A DNA stretch of 64,000 nucleotides from Alteromonadaceae bacterium 2753L.S.0a.02 (GTDB lineage Bacteria > Pseudomonadota > Gammaproteobacteria > Pseudomonadales > Cellvibrionaceae), in NCBI GenBank assembly GCA_007827375.1, contig VISH01000002.1, positions 1,079,001 to 1,143,000 on the forward strand, in the 5' to 3' direction. The first letter of the stretch is position 1. Each line of letters begins with the position of its first letter. A program made the position numbers and the translations under genes. This document shows positions 50,618 through 60,809 of the stretch, piece by piece. The notes under the pieces are model-generated. The model did not search any database. It was not told where the DNA came from and saw nothing but the letters and a program-made list of their open reading frames with translations.

Positions 50618-52011
50618 AACGTAGCGTAATTCGGTTCTGGTTTCATGGCGCGCTTATCCGCTGGATTAAATACCCAGACTTCTACCCGCTCGTTTTTTAT
50701 ACCCGCATTACCTTCATTGTTAGCCACGAGAATTTCAGATCCAAAACCCATGATGGGGGCGGTGTTCAAGCCGTAGCGGAATAATTCAATCTTTACCGCT
50801 GAGGCTCTGAGCTTGGACAATACATCTGCACGAGTTTCAGATTCCTCTGTATTACTAAAGCCAACCAACTGAATTTGCACAGGGCTACCGGCATTGCTCT
50901 CATTGACATATTTAACAAGTCGCAATACATCGTGTAGTGCTTTGTTGTCCAAGTCTGCTTGGCCTGGTTGAAATCGGAAATTCACAGACAAGCGTTCCGC
51001 GTAATCAGAAAGCTGCTGATATTCATTGGGGCCGATCAAATCTGCAACCTTGAGGCTCACAGGGTTTTGAGAGATAAAGCCGATTTCTTCAACTACCGCC
51101 TGCCCAGCATCGCTATGGGCAAAAGTGATAAATTCTTTAATGAAGTTGTTTTCTACCACTTCAGGCGTATACATAAATAATCGGCGCGAAAGAGGGTAGT
51201 CTTCGGTTGCGACATGAATGGTTTTTGGGAGTAGTGGTTTTGTTCGATCTTCGCTGATCGCAAGCGCTTTGGAACTTCGCACAGAAGCCAAGCCCACAAA
51301 ACCAATGCCGGATGCATCTGAAGATACCGTATCGGAAAGTTCATCGTTGGATTCAAAGCGTTTGGCATTCCCGATAAGTTTATGAGTCTTCTTTAAAACG
51401 AGGCTTTTAAAAGTATCGTAAGTACCGGATTTATCGTCTCGCGCATATACATGAATCGGGCGATTTGGCCCCCCGATTTCGATCCAGTTTTTTATCTGGC
51501 CGGAAAATATTTTCTGAATATGGCCAACCGATAAGCTGCTAATTCTGTTTGAGGGGTGCACGATGACAGCCAGGCCATCGATGGCAACCACGTGTTCAGC
51601 CGAAAAGCTAAGCATATCACCATTGTCTTTTTTAAGGGCTTCGACCTCCTGCATTTTTATGGGGCGGGAAGCCATGGCGATATCGGCTGTTTTTGCCAAT
51701 AGCCCTTTGAAACCTGTGGTAGAACCGTGCGCATGAATATCGACGTATACGGGACGTAAACCATTGCGACCCATTACCCGGTATTCGTTTTCATTGGCGA
51801 GAGGCTCAATATGAACACCGGTAGCACCCTTGGCTGCGAGCCAACGCTCGGCCCAGGTCGGTGCTAAACGGGCACCCACGGTATTTGATCCTTGTAAAGT
51901 AAACAATTTCCCTTCAGTTTCAGGGTTGAACTTTTCGAGTGCCGAAACGGCAGAGGACTGAAGAACAGATAATGGAAAGCAAAGAATAAAAAATACAATT
52001 CTTAATGGCAT
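50614..52011 (-). CDS. PstS-like phosphate-binding protein fused to an OmpA-like domain
   Basis: 465 aa from MPLRIVFFILCFPLSVLQSS (signal peptide). Residues about 40-320 are a PBP type II/PstS-like fold: TLQGSNTVGARLAPTW, RDDKSGTYDTFKSLV, ASGIGFVGLASV. The last about 130 residues are OmpA-like: FRFQPGQADLDNKALHDVLR, VQIQLVGFSNTEESETRADV, RVEVWVFNP. Such proteins may hold phosphate at the cell wall under phosphate limitation. A Pho-box-like site on its strand lies upstream. I prefer 52011; the frame continues to 52101 without a signal-like start. Confidence 0.85.
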   Translation of the reverse strand: MPLRIVFFILCFPLSVLQSSAVSALEKFNPETEGKLFTLQGSNTVGARLAPTWAERWLAAKGATGVHIEPLANENEYRVMGRNGLRPVYVDIHAHGSTTGFKGLLAKTADIAMASRPIKMQEVEALKKDNGDMLSFSAEHVVAIDGLAVIVHPSNRISSLSVGHIQKIFSGQIKNWIEIGGPNRPIHVYARDDKSGTYDTFKSLVLKKTHKLIGNAKRFESNDELSDTVSSDASGIGFVGLASVRSSKALAISEDRTKPLLPKTIHVATEDYPLSRRLFMYTPEVVENNFIKEFITFAHSDAGQAVVEEIGFISQNPVSLKVADLIGPNEYQQLSDYAERLSVNFRFQPGQADLDNKALHDVLRLVKYVNESNAGSPVQIQLVGFSNTEESETRADVLSKLRASAVKIELFRYGLNTAPIMGFGSEILVANNEGNAGIKNERVEVWVFNPADKRAMKPEPNYATF

Positions 52012-52308
52012 GCTAATACTTACTTCTGAATTGGAATTGAACGTACCTGTTTGGGGGCGAGCTTCCATAGGGGGGCATAGGTAACCATGTAAATATGACA
52101 CATTTATGACGACTGCGTGTCAGAGGTACTTCCTGTTCGAAAAGAATAATAGAGTACGAAAGTGAAGCCTTTATTGCCATTACCTCGAAAAATAAAAATC
52201 TGTGAACTAATTCCTAATGTTGACCTCAAACTTTCCCATTGAGCACACAGCTAATTTCATGTCAACGTGAACACCAGCTGTCTGTAATTTCTGCACCAAA
52301 CACTCCCT

Positions 52309-52326
52309 TCGTAACAAAAGTGACAT
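52309..52326 (-). promoter_or_regulatory. Pho-box-like site facing the PstS-OmpA gene
   Basis: On the minus strand ATGTCACTTTTGTTACGA: two TGTCA/TGTTA half sites 11 bp apart, as in Pho boxes (CTGTCAT-N4-CTGTCAT). About 300 bp from the start codon. Confidence 0.45.
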
Positions 52327-52515
52327 ATAAAGTTCATAAAACAATCTAACTGCCGTAACGAAAATCCGCGAAGCTAGCCGCGATTTATACCAAGCAGGGG
52401 GCTGGAGTGAATCGTATTTAGGTAAGACGTGAACTTCTTACTGGTTTCTCACGCTTTCTTCTTTTATTGCAATTACTTGACGTTTTCATGACGACTCCAT
52501 TGTTTCGTCATGTGG

Positions 52516-52533
52516 CTGTCATATAGATGTAAC
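52516..52533 (+). promoter_or_regulatory. Pho-box-like site facing the TonB receptor gene
   Basis: CTGTCATATAGATGTAAC: TGTCAT and TGTAAC 11 bp apart, with a further CGTCAT 11 bp before, matching the PhoB-binding pattern. About 170 bp before the receptor ATG. The rest of 52012-52704 has no gene that I can support. Confidence 0.65.
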
Positions 52534-52704
52534 AAATGCAATACAGAATGCCAGGGAAAAATAAGCGACACAGTAGAGAGACCCATGTCATATCTGCTGA
52601 AAGCGTAATTTTATATGGCCCTTCGTATTTTCTAGGCCAGACCATCAAACCTTGTGGCAATAACAGCAGTTATGGACCGTTCTCATCTTATCGGGGTGTA
52701 ATAC

Positions 52705-55263
52705 ATGAAATTAATTAACTGGTCACCCTCTGTGGCCGTTTTTTTTGCTTGCAGCATGAGCCAGGCAATTGCAGACACTGCAAACCAAAACACCACTGCA
52801 GACTTGGATATTAAAACCACTGCAAACCTAGAAGAAATGATGGTGTTAGCCAGCTACACCCCTATGGAAAATTCTACTGACGTGGAACGTCAGGATTCAG
52901 AGATTGTTGATGCGATCGATTCAGATCAACTTGAAAAGTTTGGCGACGCAGATGTTGCCGCCGCAGTTAAGCGAGTTGCCGGTGTATCTATCCAAGACGA
53001 TAAGTATGCAGTAGTGCGTGGCCTGGATGCTCGCTACATTTCCAGTACCTTAAATAACAATTTGATGCCAACGACGGACCCCCTTCGAAGAGATGTTCAG
53101 ATGGATTTGTTTCCTTCGAACATTCTTGGTGGTATCCAGATCCAGAAAAGTTACTCAGCAGATATGCCTGGAGATTCGACTGGCGGTTCCATTGGTATGG
53201 CTACCAAGGACTTGCCGGATGAATTGATTACTAAATTGTCGGGATCTCTGGGCTACAACTTCGATGTAACTGGAAATGATATTGTTACGTATGAAGGCAG
53301 TGGTTCGGATTGGCTGACCTATGACGATGGCTTGCGAGAAGTGCCCTCTGATGTCGAGTCTACGTTTCAGGGAAGCGATGGTTCCGTAAACATTCAGACC
53401 TGCGATTTTGATGACCCCAGCTGTGATATTACGAACGAACGAAATGCCGCACTAAGCCAGCAATTTCCCGTTATTTATAACGTCAAGACGGAATCCGCTT
53501 CTCCCAACTGGGGTTTGGGTGTTAGCCACGGTAACCGATTTGATAAGAGTTTTGGCAGCATCGGCTATTACGGTGCGCTATCCCTCAAGAATAAAACAAG
53601 CGCCCGAATCGATGCAGTCAAAGATAACCCAGACGAAGTTTCCACCTATGAGCGAAGCAAAAAAACTTCGCGACTCAATGGATATTTTGTTTTTGGTCTG
53701 GAAGATAATCATGATGGCGAGTGGTTGAGTAAAACCATTTGGTTACGACAGGCGGAGGACACAACGCGTGTTGAATCCGGACTGTCGACGTATGATGACC
53801 GCTACTACGATGAAGCGACCTTGCGCTGGAACGAAAGAGAATTCTTTGCGCAACAATTTTCAGGTAAACACTTCTTTTTCACCACGCATGAACTCGAGTG
53901 GCGGGTTGGCTTGTCGAACACAACCATGTATGAACCCGACAGACGAACCTGGCTGTACATTGGTGGTCAATTTCTCCCCCGTTCTACCGAACGTAGGTTT
54001 TCCGACCTCAGCGAAGATGGTACCGATTTCGGTGTGAGTTACCTCTTTCCTGTTGATTTTTCTGCATCTGTATCCACGGCATTTAAAGCAGGCTACTTGT
54101 ATAACAAAAAGGATCGAAACTGGAAGCAGTCCCGTTACAGTTTTGAGCCCGGTATTAACGGAATGCCAACAGATAGAACCACGGATGTTGAAACGCAGCT
54201 TTCGTTGGATAATCTAGCCGGTATGAACTATCGACTTGCCAAGAAAACTGATATCTACGATACCTTTGCAGCCGATGTCGAAGTCAACGCATTTTATTTG
54301 AATACTGAAACAACTATTGCCGATAGCGTGACACTGGTTGTTGGCGTGCGTCAGGAAGCGTTTACTCAGGTATTAGGTTATCCGAATGAGCCGGAATCAA
54401 GTACTACGGCAGACCCTGTTGATAATGGCGATATTGATGAATCCAAAGCGTTGCCAGCAGTTTCTATAAACTATGCGATTGGCGACAATTGGCAGGTGAG
54501 AGCTTCCGCCAGTCAGACTCTGTCTTACCCGGGTGTAGTCGAAAAATCAAAAGCATCGTTGTACGATCCCGATACAGATGAACAGATCTTCGGAAACCCC
54601 AATTTAGTGGTTGCTGAAATTGATAATTATGATTTACGTGGTGAATATTATTTCGAAGATGGCGGTAGCATAACTCTCGCGCTGTTCAGTAAATCAATCA
54701 CCAACCCCATTGAAAAGGCCTTGCCCGATGGCTCAGGTTCTGCGGTCGATGGCTATACATTCCGAAACTCCAAATCTGCCGATTTAGTAGGCGTCGAATT
54801 GGACTTCAGCAAAGTTTTAATGGAAACCAGTTCCATTGCGCTCGATCTCGGTGGCAACGTAAGTGTTATCGAATCTGAGGTGGATCTGGATCAGCGTAGT
54901 ATTGATCTGGAAGGGCAAGACGCAGTGGGTCGAAAGCTGCAAGGTCAATCACCGTTGTTGGCTAATTTACACTTTGGTTTCGAGCATTTTGCTAGCCAAC
55001 AACAGGTTAATTTATTAGTCAATTATTTCGATGACAAAATTCATAAAGTTGGCCGAGGCGCTATCGGTAATACTGTGGAGAAAGGTCGAATTACCCTGGA
55101 CCTAAATTACAGCGTTGAGTTTGTTAATGAGTCCAAGATTGATGTAAAACTCGCAAATATTTTGAATGAAGCAACTGAATACGAAACAGACCACAACTCA
55201 AAAATAATTGAAAGTTATAAAGAAGGCATGGAATTGTCTGTTGGATATTCTTACAAATTTTAA
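52705..55263 (+). CDS. TonB-dependent outer-membrane receptor
   Basis: 852 aa. Signal peptide about 1-24, plug domain about 60-200 (DAIDSDQLEKFGDADVAAAV, KRVAGVSIQD, VRGLDARYISSTLNNN, GGIQIQKSYSADMPGDSTGG), then a 22-strand-type barrel ending in VGYSYKF with the terminal Phe of outer-membrane proteins. Transports a substrate with TonB energy. The Pho-box-like site, the PstS-OmpA gene on one side and the beta-helix lipoprotein on the other suggest an organic phosphate source or carrier. Confidence 0.92.
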   Translation: MKLINWSPSVAVFFACSMSQAIADTANQNTTADLDIKTTANLEEMMVLASYTPMENSTDVERQDSEIVDAIDSDQLEKFGDADVAAAVKRVAGVSIQDDKYAVVRGLDARYISSTLNNNLMPTTDPLRRDVQMDLFPSNILGGIQIQKSYSADMPGDSTGGSIGMATKDLPDELITKLSGSLGYNFDVTGNDIVTYEGSGSDWLTYDDGLREVPSDVESTFQGSDGSVNIQTCDFDDPSCDITNERNAALSQQFPVIYNVKTESASPNWGLGVSHGNRFDKSFGSIGYYGALSLKNKTSARIDAVKDNPDEVSTYERSKKTSRLNGYFVFGLEDNHDGEWLSKTIWLRQAEDTTRVESGLSTYDDRYYDEATLRWNEREFFAQQFSGKHFFFTTHELEWRVGLSNTTMYEPDRRTWLYIGGQFLPRSTERRFSDLSEDGTDFGVSYLFPVDFSASVSTAFKAGYLYNKKDRNWKQSRYSFEPGINGMPTDRTTDVETQLSLDNLAGMNYRLAKKTDIYDTFAADVEVNAFYLNTETTIADSVTLVVGVRQEAFTQVLGYPNEPESSTTADPVDNGDIDESKALPAVSINYAIGDNWQVRASASQTLSYPGVVEKSKASLYDPDTDEQIFGNPNLVVAEIDNYDLRGEYYFEDGGSITLALFSKSITNPIEKALPDGSGSAVDGYTFRNSKSADLVGVELDFSKVLMETSSIALDLGGNVSVIESEVDLDQRSIDLEGQDAVGRKLQGQSPLLANLHFGFEHFASQQQVNLLVNYFDDKIHKVGRGAIGNTVEKGRITLDLNYSVEFVNESKIDVKLANILNEATEYETDHNSKIIESYKEGMELSVGYSYKF

Positions 55264-55455
55264 ATCTTTACAGACCATTACAATTTAAAACAATTGTGTA
55301 ATTTGTTTTTAATATTTGGTTGTTACAAACCGAGTGGAATCGTTGTGCATACGCTTTTTGGCGTTTGCCGTGTCGATGAGGGATAACATTGATGTCCTGG
55401 ATTGTTTAGGGCGATTCACTGTTCTACTAAAACCCAAAAGCGGAAAATCAACTCT

Positions 55456-58254
55456 ATGAAAACTTTTAAATTAGCACTGACGTTTATGGCTGCGGGCGTT
55501 TTGCTTTCAGCCTGTGGCGGTGATGACGATGGTCCAAAGGGGGGCACGCCAACACCTACCCCAACTCCAACTCCAACAATGAGCTGTAATGAAGGCTTAC
55601 CTGCTTTTGTTACCTGTGTGGACGGTTCAGGTAGCGACCCTGATGTCTATACCCTTAAAGGTGATATCACAGAAGATTACACTGTCGATTTCAGCTCCGA
55701 TAAAGAGTGGCGTATGAGCGGTACCGTTCGTGTTGGTACTGGTAATACCACAGAAGTTGCAAGTGACGCTGATGTTGCTGCAGTTAAAGCTGCCGGCGCT
55801 ACTTTGACTATCGAAGCGGGCGTACATATCCGCGCTTTGGGCGATGCTAAGTTACTTGTTACCCGCGGTTCTAAATTGGAAGCTGTCGGTGAGCGTGCGA
55901 ATCCTATTACCTTTAGTTCCTTGGATGAGGATTTTGATGGTACCGGTGAATGGGCCGGTGTGGTTATTCAGGGTTTTGCTCCACAATATGGTGCCGGTAA
56001 CACTGGAGCATGTTGGGGAACTGGAACCACTTGTAACGTAGTTGGTGAAGGTGGTACAGACATTGGTTGGTACGGCGGCAATATTGAGGACGACGATAGC
56101 GGTACAATTCAATTCGTTCGTATCGCTGAAGCTGGTCAGGTTGCCGGTTTAAACAACGAAGTTAATGGTCTAACTCTGCAAGGTGTTGGTTACGGCACCA
56201 CAGTTGAATACGTACAAATTCACGGTAACCTGGATGACGGTATCGAGTGGTTTGGTGGCACTGTAAACGTTAAGTATGCTGTACTGACCAACAATGACGA
56301 TGATGATATCGACTTCGACGAAGGTTATGTTGGCAACATTCAGCACGTGTTAATCGTTAAGAATCAGGCAACCAATGCACTGGCTGGTGACAACGATCCA
56401 CGCGGCGTTGAAGCTAACTCAAGCGATGATGACTACGTACCGCAAACCAATGCTGTGTTGGCGAACTTCACCATTATTGGTAGCGGCGTTAATAATATCG
56501 CTGGTAACGAGCAGCCAGGTATGCGTTTACGTGGTTCTGTTACGGTTCAGGTATTCAACTCTGTTGTAGAAGGCTTCGACGTGGGCTGTGTACGAATCGA
56601 CGACTCTGATCACGATAACGATTCTGCCACTGCTAAAATTCCTTCAGATGTAAGTCTCACTAACGTGCTTGGCCATTGTGCTGAAGGATTCTATGAGAAG
56701 CGCGATGCAGATGCAGAAGATAATGTGCATGCGCAGGTTGTTACTTTTGACGATGCTTATGCTGTTACTGAATCTGAAGCTGATCTTGCGTCTATGACTT
56801 CAATCACTGCAGTGGGTAACTCATCATTCTCGTTCGATAGCACAGACTATATCGGTGCTGTTAAACCAGGTACCGCTGCTGCTGATGCTTGGTGGGCTGG
56901 TTGGGTTATTCCTGGTTCCTTGACTGAAATCGGTACCCCAGCAGAAGCTGACTTCGTTTCTTGTGAAGGAACAGTATGTACGCTGACTGGTGTTATCGAT
57001 GAAGACTACACGCTGATTCCTGGTATCGATTGGCGCTTGAATGGCACCGTACGCGTAGGTGCTGGTAACACTGTTCAGTTGTTAAGTGACGACGATGTTG
57101 CTGCCCTGAAGGCACAAGGCGTAGTTCTTACTATCGACCCAGGTGTAAATATTAAGGCGTTGGGTTCAGGTAAGCTGCTGGTTACCCGCGGTTCAAAACT
57201 TCTTGCAAACGGCACCGCGTACGCGCCAATTACTTTCAGTTCTTTGGACGAAGGTTACGACGGTGAAGGCGAGTGGGGTGGTGTTGTTGTACAAGGTTTT
57301 GCTCCTCAATATGGCGCTGGCAACACAGGCCCATGTTATGGTTCTGGAACTACCTGTAACGTTGTTGGTGAGGGTGGTACTGAAATCGGTGTGTACGGTG
57401 GTAACGATCCTGCTGATAACAGTGGTGTAATTCGTTATGTTCGTATTGCAGAAGCGGGTCAGGTTGCAGGTCTGAACAACGAAGTAAACGGCCTCACATT
57501 ACAAGGTGTTGGTCATGGTACTGTTGTTGAATACGTTCAGATCCACGGTAACCTGGATGATGGCATCGAGTGGTTCGGGGGCACAGTTAACGTTAAGTAT
57601 GCAGTATTAACGAATAACGACGACGATGACCTGGACTTCGACGAAGGTTACATGGGTAACATTCAACACGTTCTCATTATCAAAAACCAAGGCGCTTCAG
57701 CTTTGGCGGGTGACAACGATCCTCGTGGTATTGAAGCCAACTCTAGTGATGACGACTATGTTCCTCAGACTAGTGCAGTACTGGCTAACATCACCATCAT
57801 CGGTAGTGCGATCAACAACATTGCCGGTAATGAGCAGCCTGGTATGCGCTTACGTGGTTCTGTGACTACCTCCATCTACAACTCCGCAGTTAAAGGTTTT
57901 GATGAAGGTTGTATCCGCATTGACGACTCCGATCATGATAACGATGCAAACACCGCTAAAATCCCTTCAGATGTAAGCTTGACTAACATCATGAGTGACT
58001 GTGTTGGTGGTATTTATACCCATCGAAGTGCCGATGCTGAGTCTAACGTGATTGCAAGCACTCTAACTTTCGATGAGGCTTTCGCTATCACCGAAACCGC
58101 TGCTCAATTGAGCGCTGCGCCAACCATCACCGCTATGGATAATGGTTCCGAGTTTGAGTTTGATCAAACTGATTACGTAGGTGCGGTTGCCCCAGGTACT
58201 GCTGCTGCAGACGCTTGGTGGGCTGGCTGGACTATTGATTGGGCTGCTAACTAA
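55456..58254 (+). CDS. Lipoprotein with two beta-helix repeats of about 430 aa
   Basis: 932 aa. Lipoprotein signal MKTFKLALTFMAAGVLLSAC (Cys20), Asp/Gly linker and a (Thr-Pro) tract. The rest is a tandem duplication: both halves contain LLVTRGSKL, PITFSSLDE, VEYVQIHGNLDDGIEWFGG, LTNNDDDD, AGNEQPGMRLRGS, and DAWWAGW at the end. Pattern and length suggest a right-handed beta-helix with Asp-rich, possibly calcium-binding, turns. Probably surface or periplasm-facing partner of the TonB receptor upstream. I use 55456; an upstream ATG at 55402 would place residues before the signal. Confidence 0.85.
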   Translation: MKTFKLALTFMAAGVLLSACGGDDDGPKGGTPTPTPTPTPTMSCNEGLPAFVTCVDGSGSDPDVYTLKGDITEDYTVDFSSDKEWRMSGTVRVGTGNTTEVASDADVAAVKAAGATLTIEAGVHIRALGDAKLLVTRGSKLEAVGERANPITFSSLDEDFDGTGEWAGVVIQGFAPQYGAGNTGACWGTGTTCNVVGEGGTDIGWYGGNIEDDDSGTIQFVRIAEAGQVAGLNNEVNGLTLQGVGYGTTVEYVQIHGNLDDGIEWFGGTVNVKYAVLTNNDDDDIDFDEGYVGNIQHVLIVKNQATNALAGDNDPRGVEANSSDDDYVPQTNAVLANFTIIGSGVNNIAGNEQPGMRLRGSVTVQVFNSVVEGFDVGCVRIDDSDHDNDSATAKIPSDVSLTNVLGHCAEGFYEKRDADAEDNVHAQVVTFDDAYAVTESEADLASMTSITAVGNSSFSFDSTDYIGAVKPGTAAADAWWAGWVIPGSLTEIGTPAEADFVSCEGTVCTLTGVIDEDYTLIPGIDWRLNGTVRVGAGNTVQLLSDDDVAALKAQGVVLTIDPGVNIKALGSGKLLVTRGSKLLANGTAYAPITFSSLDEGYDGEGEWGGVVVQGFAPQYGAGNTGPCYGSGTTCNVVGEGGTEIGVYGGNDPADNSGVIRYVRIAEAGQVAGLNNEVNGLTLQGVGHGTVVEYVQIHGNLDDGIEWFGGTVNVKYAVLTNNDDDDLDFDEGYMGNIQHVLIIKNQGASALAGDNDPRGIEANSSDDDYVPQTSAVLANITIIGSAINNIAGNEQPGMRLRGSVTTSIYNSAVKGFDEGCIRIDDSDHDNDANTAKIPSDVSLTNIMSDCVGGIYTHRSADAESNVIASTLTFDEAFAITETAAQLSAAPTITAMDNGSEFEFDQTDYVGAVAPGTAAADAWWAGWTIDWAAN

Positions 58255-58280
58255 TTATTAGTTAACAAGCTTGTTAAAAA

Positions 58281-58306
58281 ACGGCGCCTTGGGGCGCCGT
58301 TTTTTT
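58281..58306 (+). terminator. Rho-independent terminator
   Basis: ACGGCGCC-ttgg-GGCGCCGT followed by TTTTTT, an 8-bp perfect stem starting 26 nt after the lipoprotein stop. Confidence 0.92.
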
Positions 58307-58521
58307 ATATGAAGAACTAAAACAATTTTGGATGATGTTTGGTTTTAATAACGGAGATTAATTGTAAAATTGTATTTTTTATGTGTTGAACTTGAGGGGG
58401 TTTCGTTTTTGTAATCCTTGTGTTGCTAAAAGAAAAACCGCGTTTATCTGTAAGTTTCATGAAACATGAAAAGTTGTAAATCAAAATTTCTGTACATTGA
58501 GTATTTAATAGGGAAATTGTT

Positions 58522-59922
58522 ATGAAGAAATTCAGTGCGGCAATAATATCAGTTATATTGATTGTTTATTCAAATGCAGTGATTTGCGTTTGTAATGGAG
58601 GAGATTCTGCCGAATCTCAGCGTTGGTTAGACAGAATAGATAGCAGGGGTAGTATTGATAATTGTTACCACTACAATACGACAGGATCAAACGTTCATGC
58701 TTACATTATCGATTCAGGTATGAGTTACTACGGGTTTTATGAGGAGTTTAGTGGCCGATTGGGCGTTGGTTATGATGTTAGAACTAATGCTTTACTCACT
58801 GGCGAAAATGTGAGTGATTGGTGGGATCACGGTACAAATACTGCGATCATTTTAGGCGGAAAAATTAATGGTGTAGCAAAGGATGTAATTCTTCACCCCG
58901 TTATTGGAATTTCCAATACTGATCATGTTGTCGCTGAAGAGCTTGTTGAAGCTATGGATTGGATTAATGCCAACCATCAGAAACCCGCGCTTGTTAACAT
59001 GAGTATAAATTTTGCGTTTTTTACAAATAACGAGCGTTTACAAATTAATGCAGCGATTGATAGGCTTATATCCAGTGGTATAACGTTAGTGGCTGCAGCT
59101 GGAAACCACACAAGTGATTATTGCAGTTATTATCCAGCTAGTCTCGAAAAAGCTATAATAGTAGGGGCAGCATCACCTGCAAATATATTTTATGGTGATT
59201 CGAATAGAGGGGGTTGTGTGGATATATATGCCCCAGGAACGTTAATGAACTTTGTAGGAAAAGCTGTTGGAGACAGTGGTACATCATGGGCAGCACCAGT
59301 CATCAGTGGGATTAGTGCACGCTACTTAGAGGATAATCCGACCGCTTCGCCGGAGAGGGTGGAAGAAGCAATAAAGCTTTTTGCAACACAAAATGTAATA
59401 TCTGGTCTGGACCCAACGTCAAACAATTTATACGCCTATGCGCCACCTTCATACATAGGTCAAGTGGAAAACTTTTATGCCGCAACACCTTACTCTAGCA
59501 GTTATCAGCCCGCAAACTTATTTTCAGATGACCAAGACGGGCTACTTTGGTACAACCACGACACGGATAAACCTAATAGTACATTTGTACGTTGGACCAA
59601 ACCATCTTCTGCAAACACTCTAATTCAATATCGCGTTGATTTTGGCACGTATGGAAAAAATATTAATCATCAGGACATTGACTGGACTGAATTCGCCTAC
59701 TTAAATGCAAATATCAGTCAGTTTTATTTAAGTGCTTTACCACCGGCACTAATCGATTTGTACTACGATCCAAGCGGGAATAAGTTGCAAATTCCTCGAA
59801 ATCGATTCGACCCTTCATCAAACAATTATATCATGGTCTATTACAGAATTCGGTCGGAGGGGCAAGATGGTGTTAGTCCATGGAGATATACGCGTGGCAT
59901 TTGGTATTGGTATAAAGACTAG
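58522..59922 (+). CDS. Subtilisin-like (S8) serine protease, secreted
   Basis: 466 aa. Signal peptide about 1-22 (MKKFSAAIISVILIVYSNAV). Catalytic triad: D64 in YIIDSGM, H103 in DHGTNTA (usual HGTHVA), S255 in DSGTSWAAPVISG. Oxyanion Asn in AAAGNHTS. The mature enzyme starts within about 40 residues of the signal, so there is no I9 propeptide. A C-terminal extension of about 150 residues follows (SYIGQVENFYAATPYSSSYQ onward), perhaps a fibronectin-like domain. Likely extracellular or periplasmic. Single gene, RBS GGGA before the ATG. Confidence 0.9.
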   Translation: MKKFSAAIISVILIVYSNAVICVCNGGDSAESQRWLDRIDSRGSIDNCYHYNTTGSNVHAYIIDSGMSYYGFYEEFSGRLGVGYDVRTNALLTGENVSDWWDHGTNTAIILGGKINGVAKDVILHPVIGISNTDHVVAEELVEAMDWINANHQKPALVNMSINFAFFTNNERLQINAAIDRLISSGITLVAAAGNHTSDYCSYYPASLEKAIIVGAASPANIFYGDSNRGGCVDIYAPGTLMNFVGKAVGDSGTSWAAPVISGISARYLEDNPTASPERVEEAIKLFATQNVISGLDPTSNNLYAYAPPSYIGQVENFYAATPYSSSYQPANLFSDDQDGLLWYNHDTDKPNSTFVRWTKPSSANTLIQYRVDFGTYGKNINHQDIDWTEFAYLNANISQFYLSALPPALIDLYYDPSGNKLQIPRNRFDPSSNNYIMVYYRIRSEGQDGVSPWRYTRGIWYWYKD

Positions 59923-60095
59923 ATCTCTCTTGCTTCGATAGTTAAAACAAAAGTGGCTTGAGCAGAGTAAGATTCAGTTTGTGGGAATTGCTTCTACTAT
60001 CGTGGATAGATACATCTTAAAACGTTTATGCGAGAGAAGTTAGATATATTATCTTAGTACTCCAATGAATTAATTGTTTAGGCTGGAATGAGCTA

Positions 60096-60323
60096 TCACG
60101 TAAATGTGATAAATAGCGTAAAATTCCAATAGGGTGAACCAGGAATATGGCGGTACGTCTTAGGATATTTATACGTTGTTTTGGATATCTGAGTTGAGCA
60201 AGGTATGTAGAAACCGATCGGTATTTTGGATGGGTCCGTTTCTGTACAGATCTGAGTCGAAAATGCAGTGGAAGAAAGCAGTAATAGGGAAAATGCAAAA
60301 GATAACCTTTTAAAAGATTTCAT
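60096..60323 (-). CDS. Short open frame with signal peptide, possibly a decayed gene
   Basis: 75 aa. Begins MKSFKRLSFAFSLLLLSS (signal peptide, cut after TAFS), followed by QICTETDPSKIPIGFYIPC and a short tail. It looks like the start of a secreted protein that ends early; a neighbouring frame at 60026-60298 continues in protein-like fashion only weakly. No close RBS is seen. Confidence 0.35.
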   Translation of the reverse strand: MKSFKRLSFAFSLLLLSSTAFSTQICTETDPSKIPIGFYIPCSTQISKTTYKYPKTYRHIPGSPYWNFTLFITFT

Positions 60324-60362
60324 ATTGCTATCCATGAACGTTGTTGTGGAACGGTAATTCAA

Positions 60363-60780
60363 ACAGTTGTTTGTTTCATGTTTGTTGCAAAGTGCAATAA
60401 TGGCGTGCTTGGTTTAATGTGTTCTGGGTGACGTCTATGCTTAATGGAACAATCGGAATTGAAAGTATTCTGGCGAGAATGGAATTCGTTGGTCTACAGG
60501 AAATTACTGACGGTGTCTTAGTAAATGTTGGAGTGATCGACGAGATCTATTTTTCTGGGTTGGTAAATGATTGAACTTCCAAATTTTCTGATACGTTTAA
60601 TAAAAATTTAACGATTTATGCTTAACATTATTTCATCAGCGAGAAACAAGCGTACCTCCAAATATCCGGAAACCCTTGGTTGGATTGCTGTCGGGTAAAA
60701 AGGAATTGCCTGAGTCCAATTTTACGCTGGCTGGCCGCTGACAAAAGTCGATAAAATGCGAACGAACGCATACTGCTCTT
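60363..60780. other. Intergenic region, no supported gene
   Basis: Part of a 1.16-kb stretch (59923-61086) with little coding. A 45-codon frame at 60437-60574 starts MLNGTIGIESILARMEF but has no RBS or known match. The stretch ends in a good terminator whose upstream transcript is unidentified. Confidence 0.45.
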
Positions 60781-60786
60781 AATTTA

Positions 60787-60809
60787 CCCGGCACTCTGCC
60801 GGGTTTTTT
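60787..60809 (+). terminator. Rho-independent terminator
   Basis: CCCGGCA-ctc-TGCCGGG followed by TTTTTT. 7-bp perfect stem. No gene ends directly before it on the plus strand, so an unannotated short transcript may stop here. Confidence 0.8.

Noticed and set aside
60437..60574. 45-aa frame MLNGTIGIESILARMEF
   Set aside because: No Shine-Dalgarno and too short to judge; could be real but unsupported.
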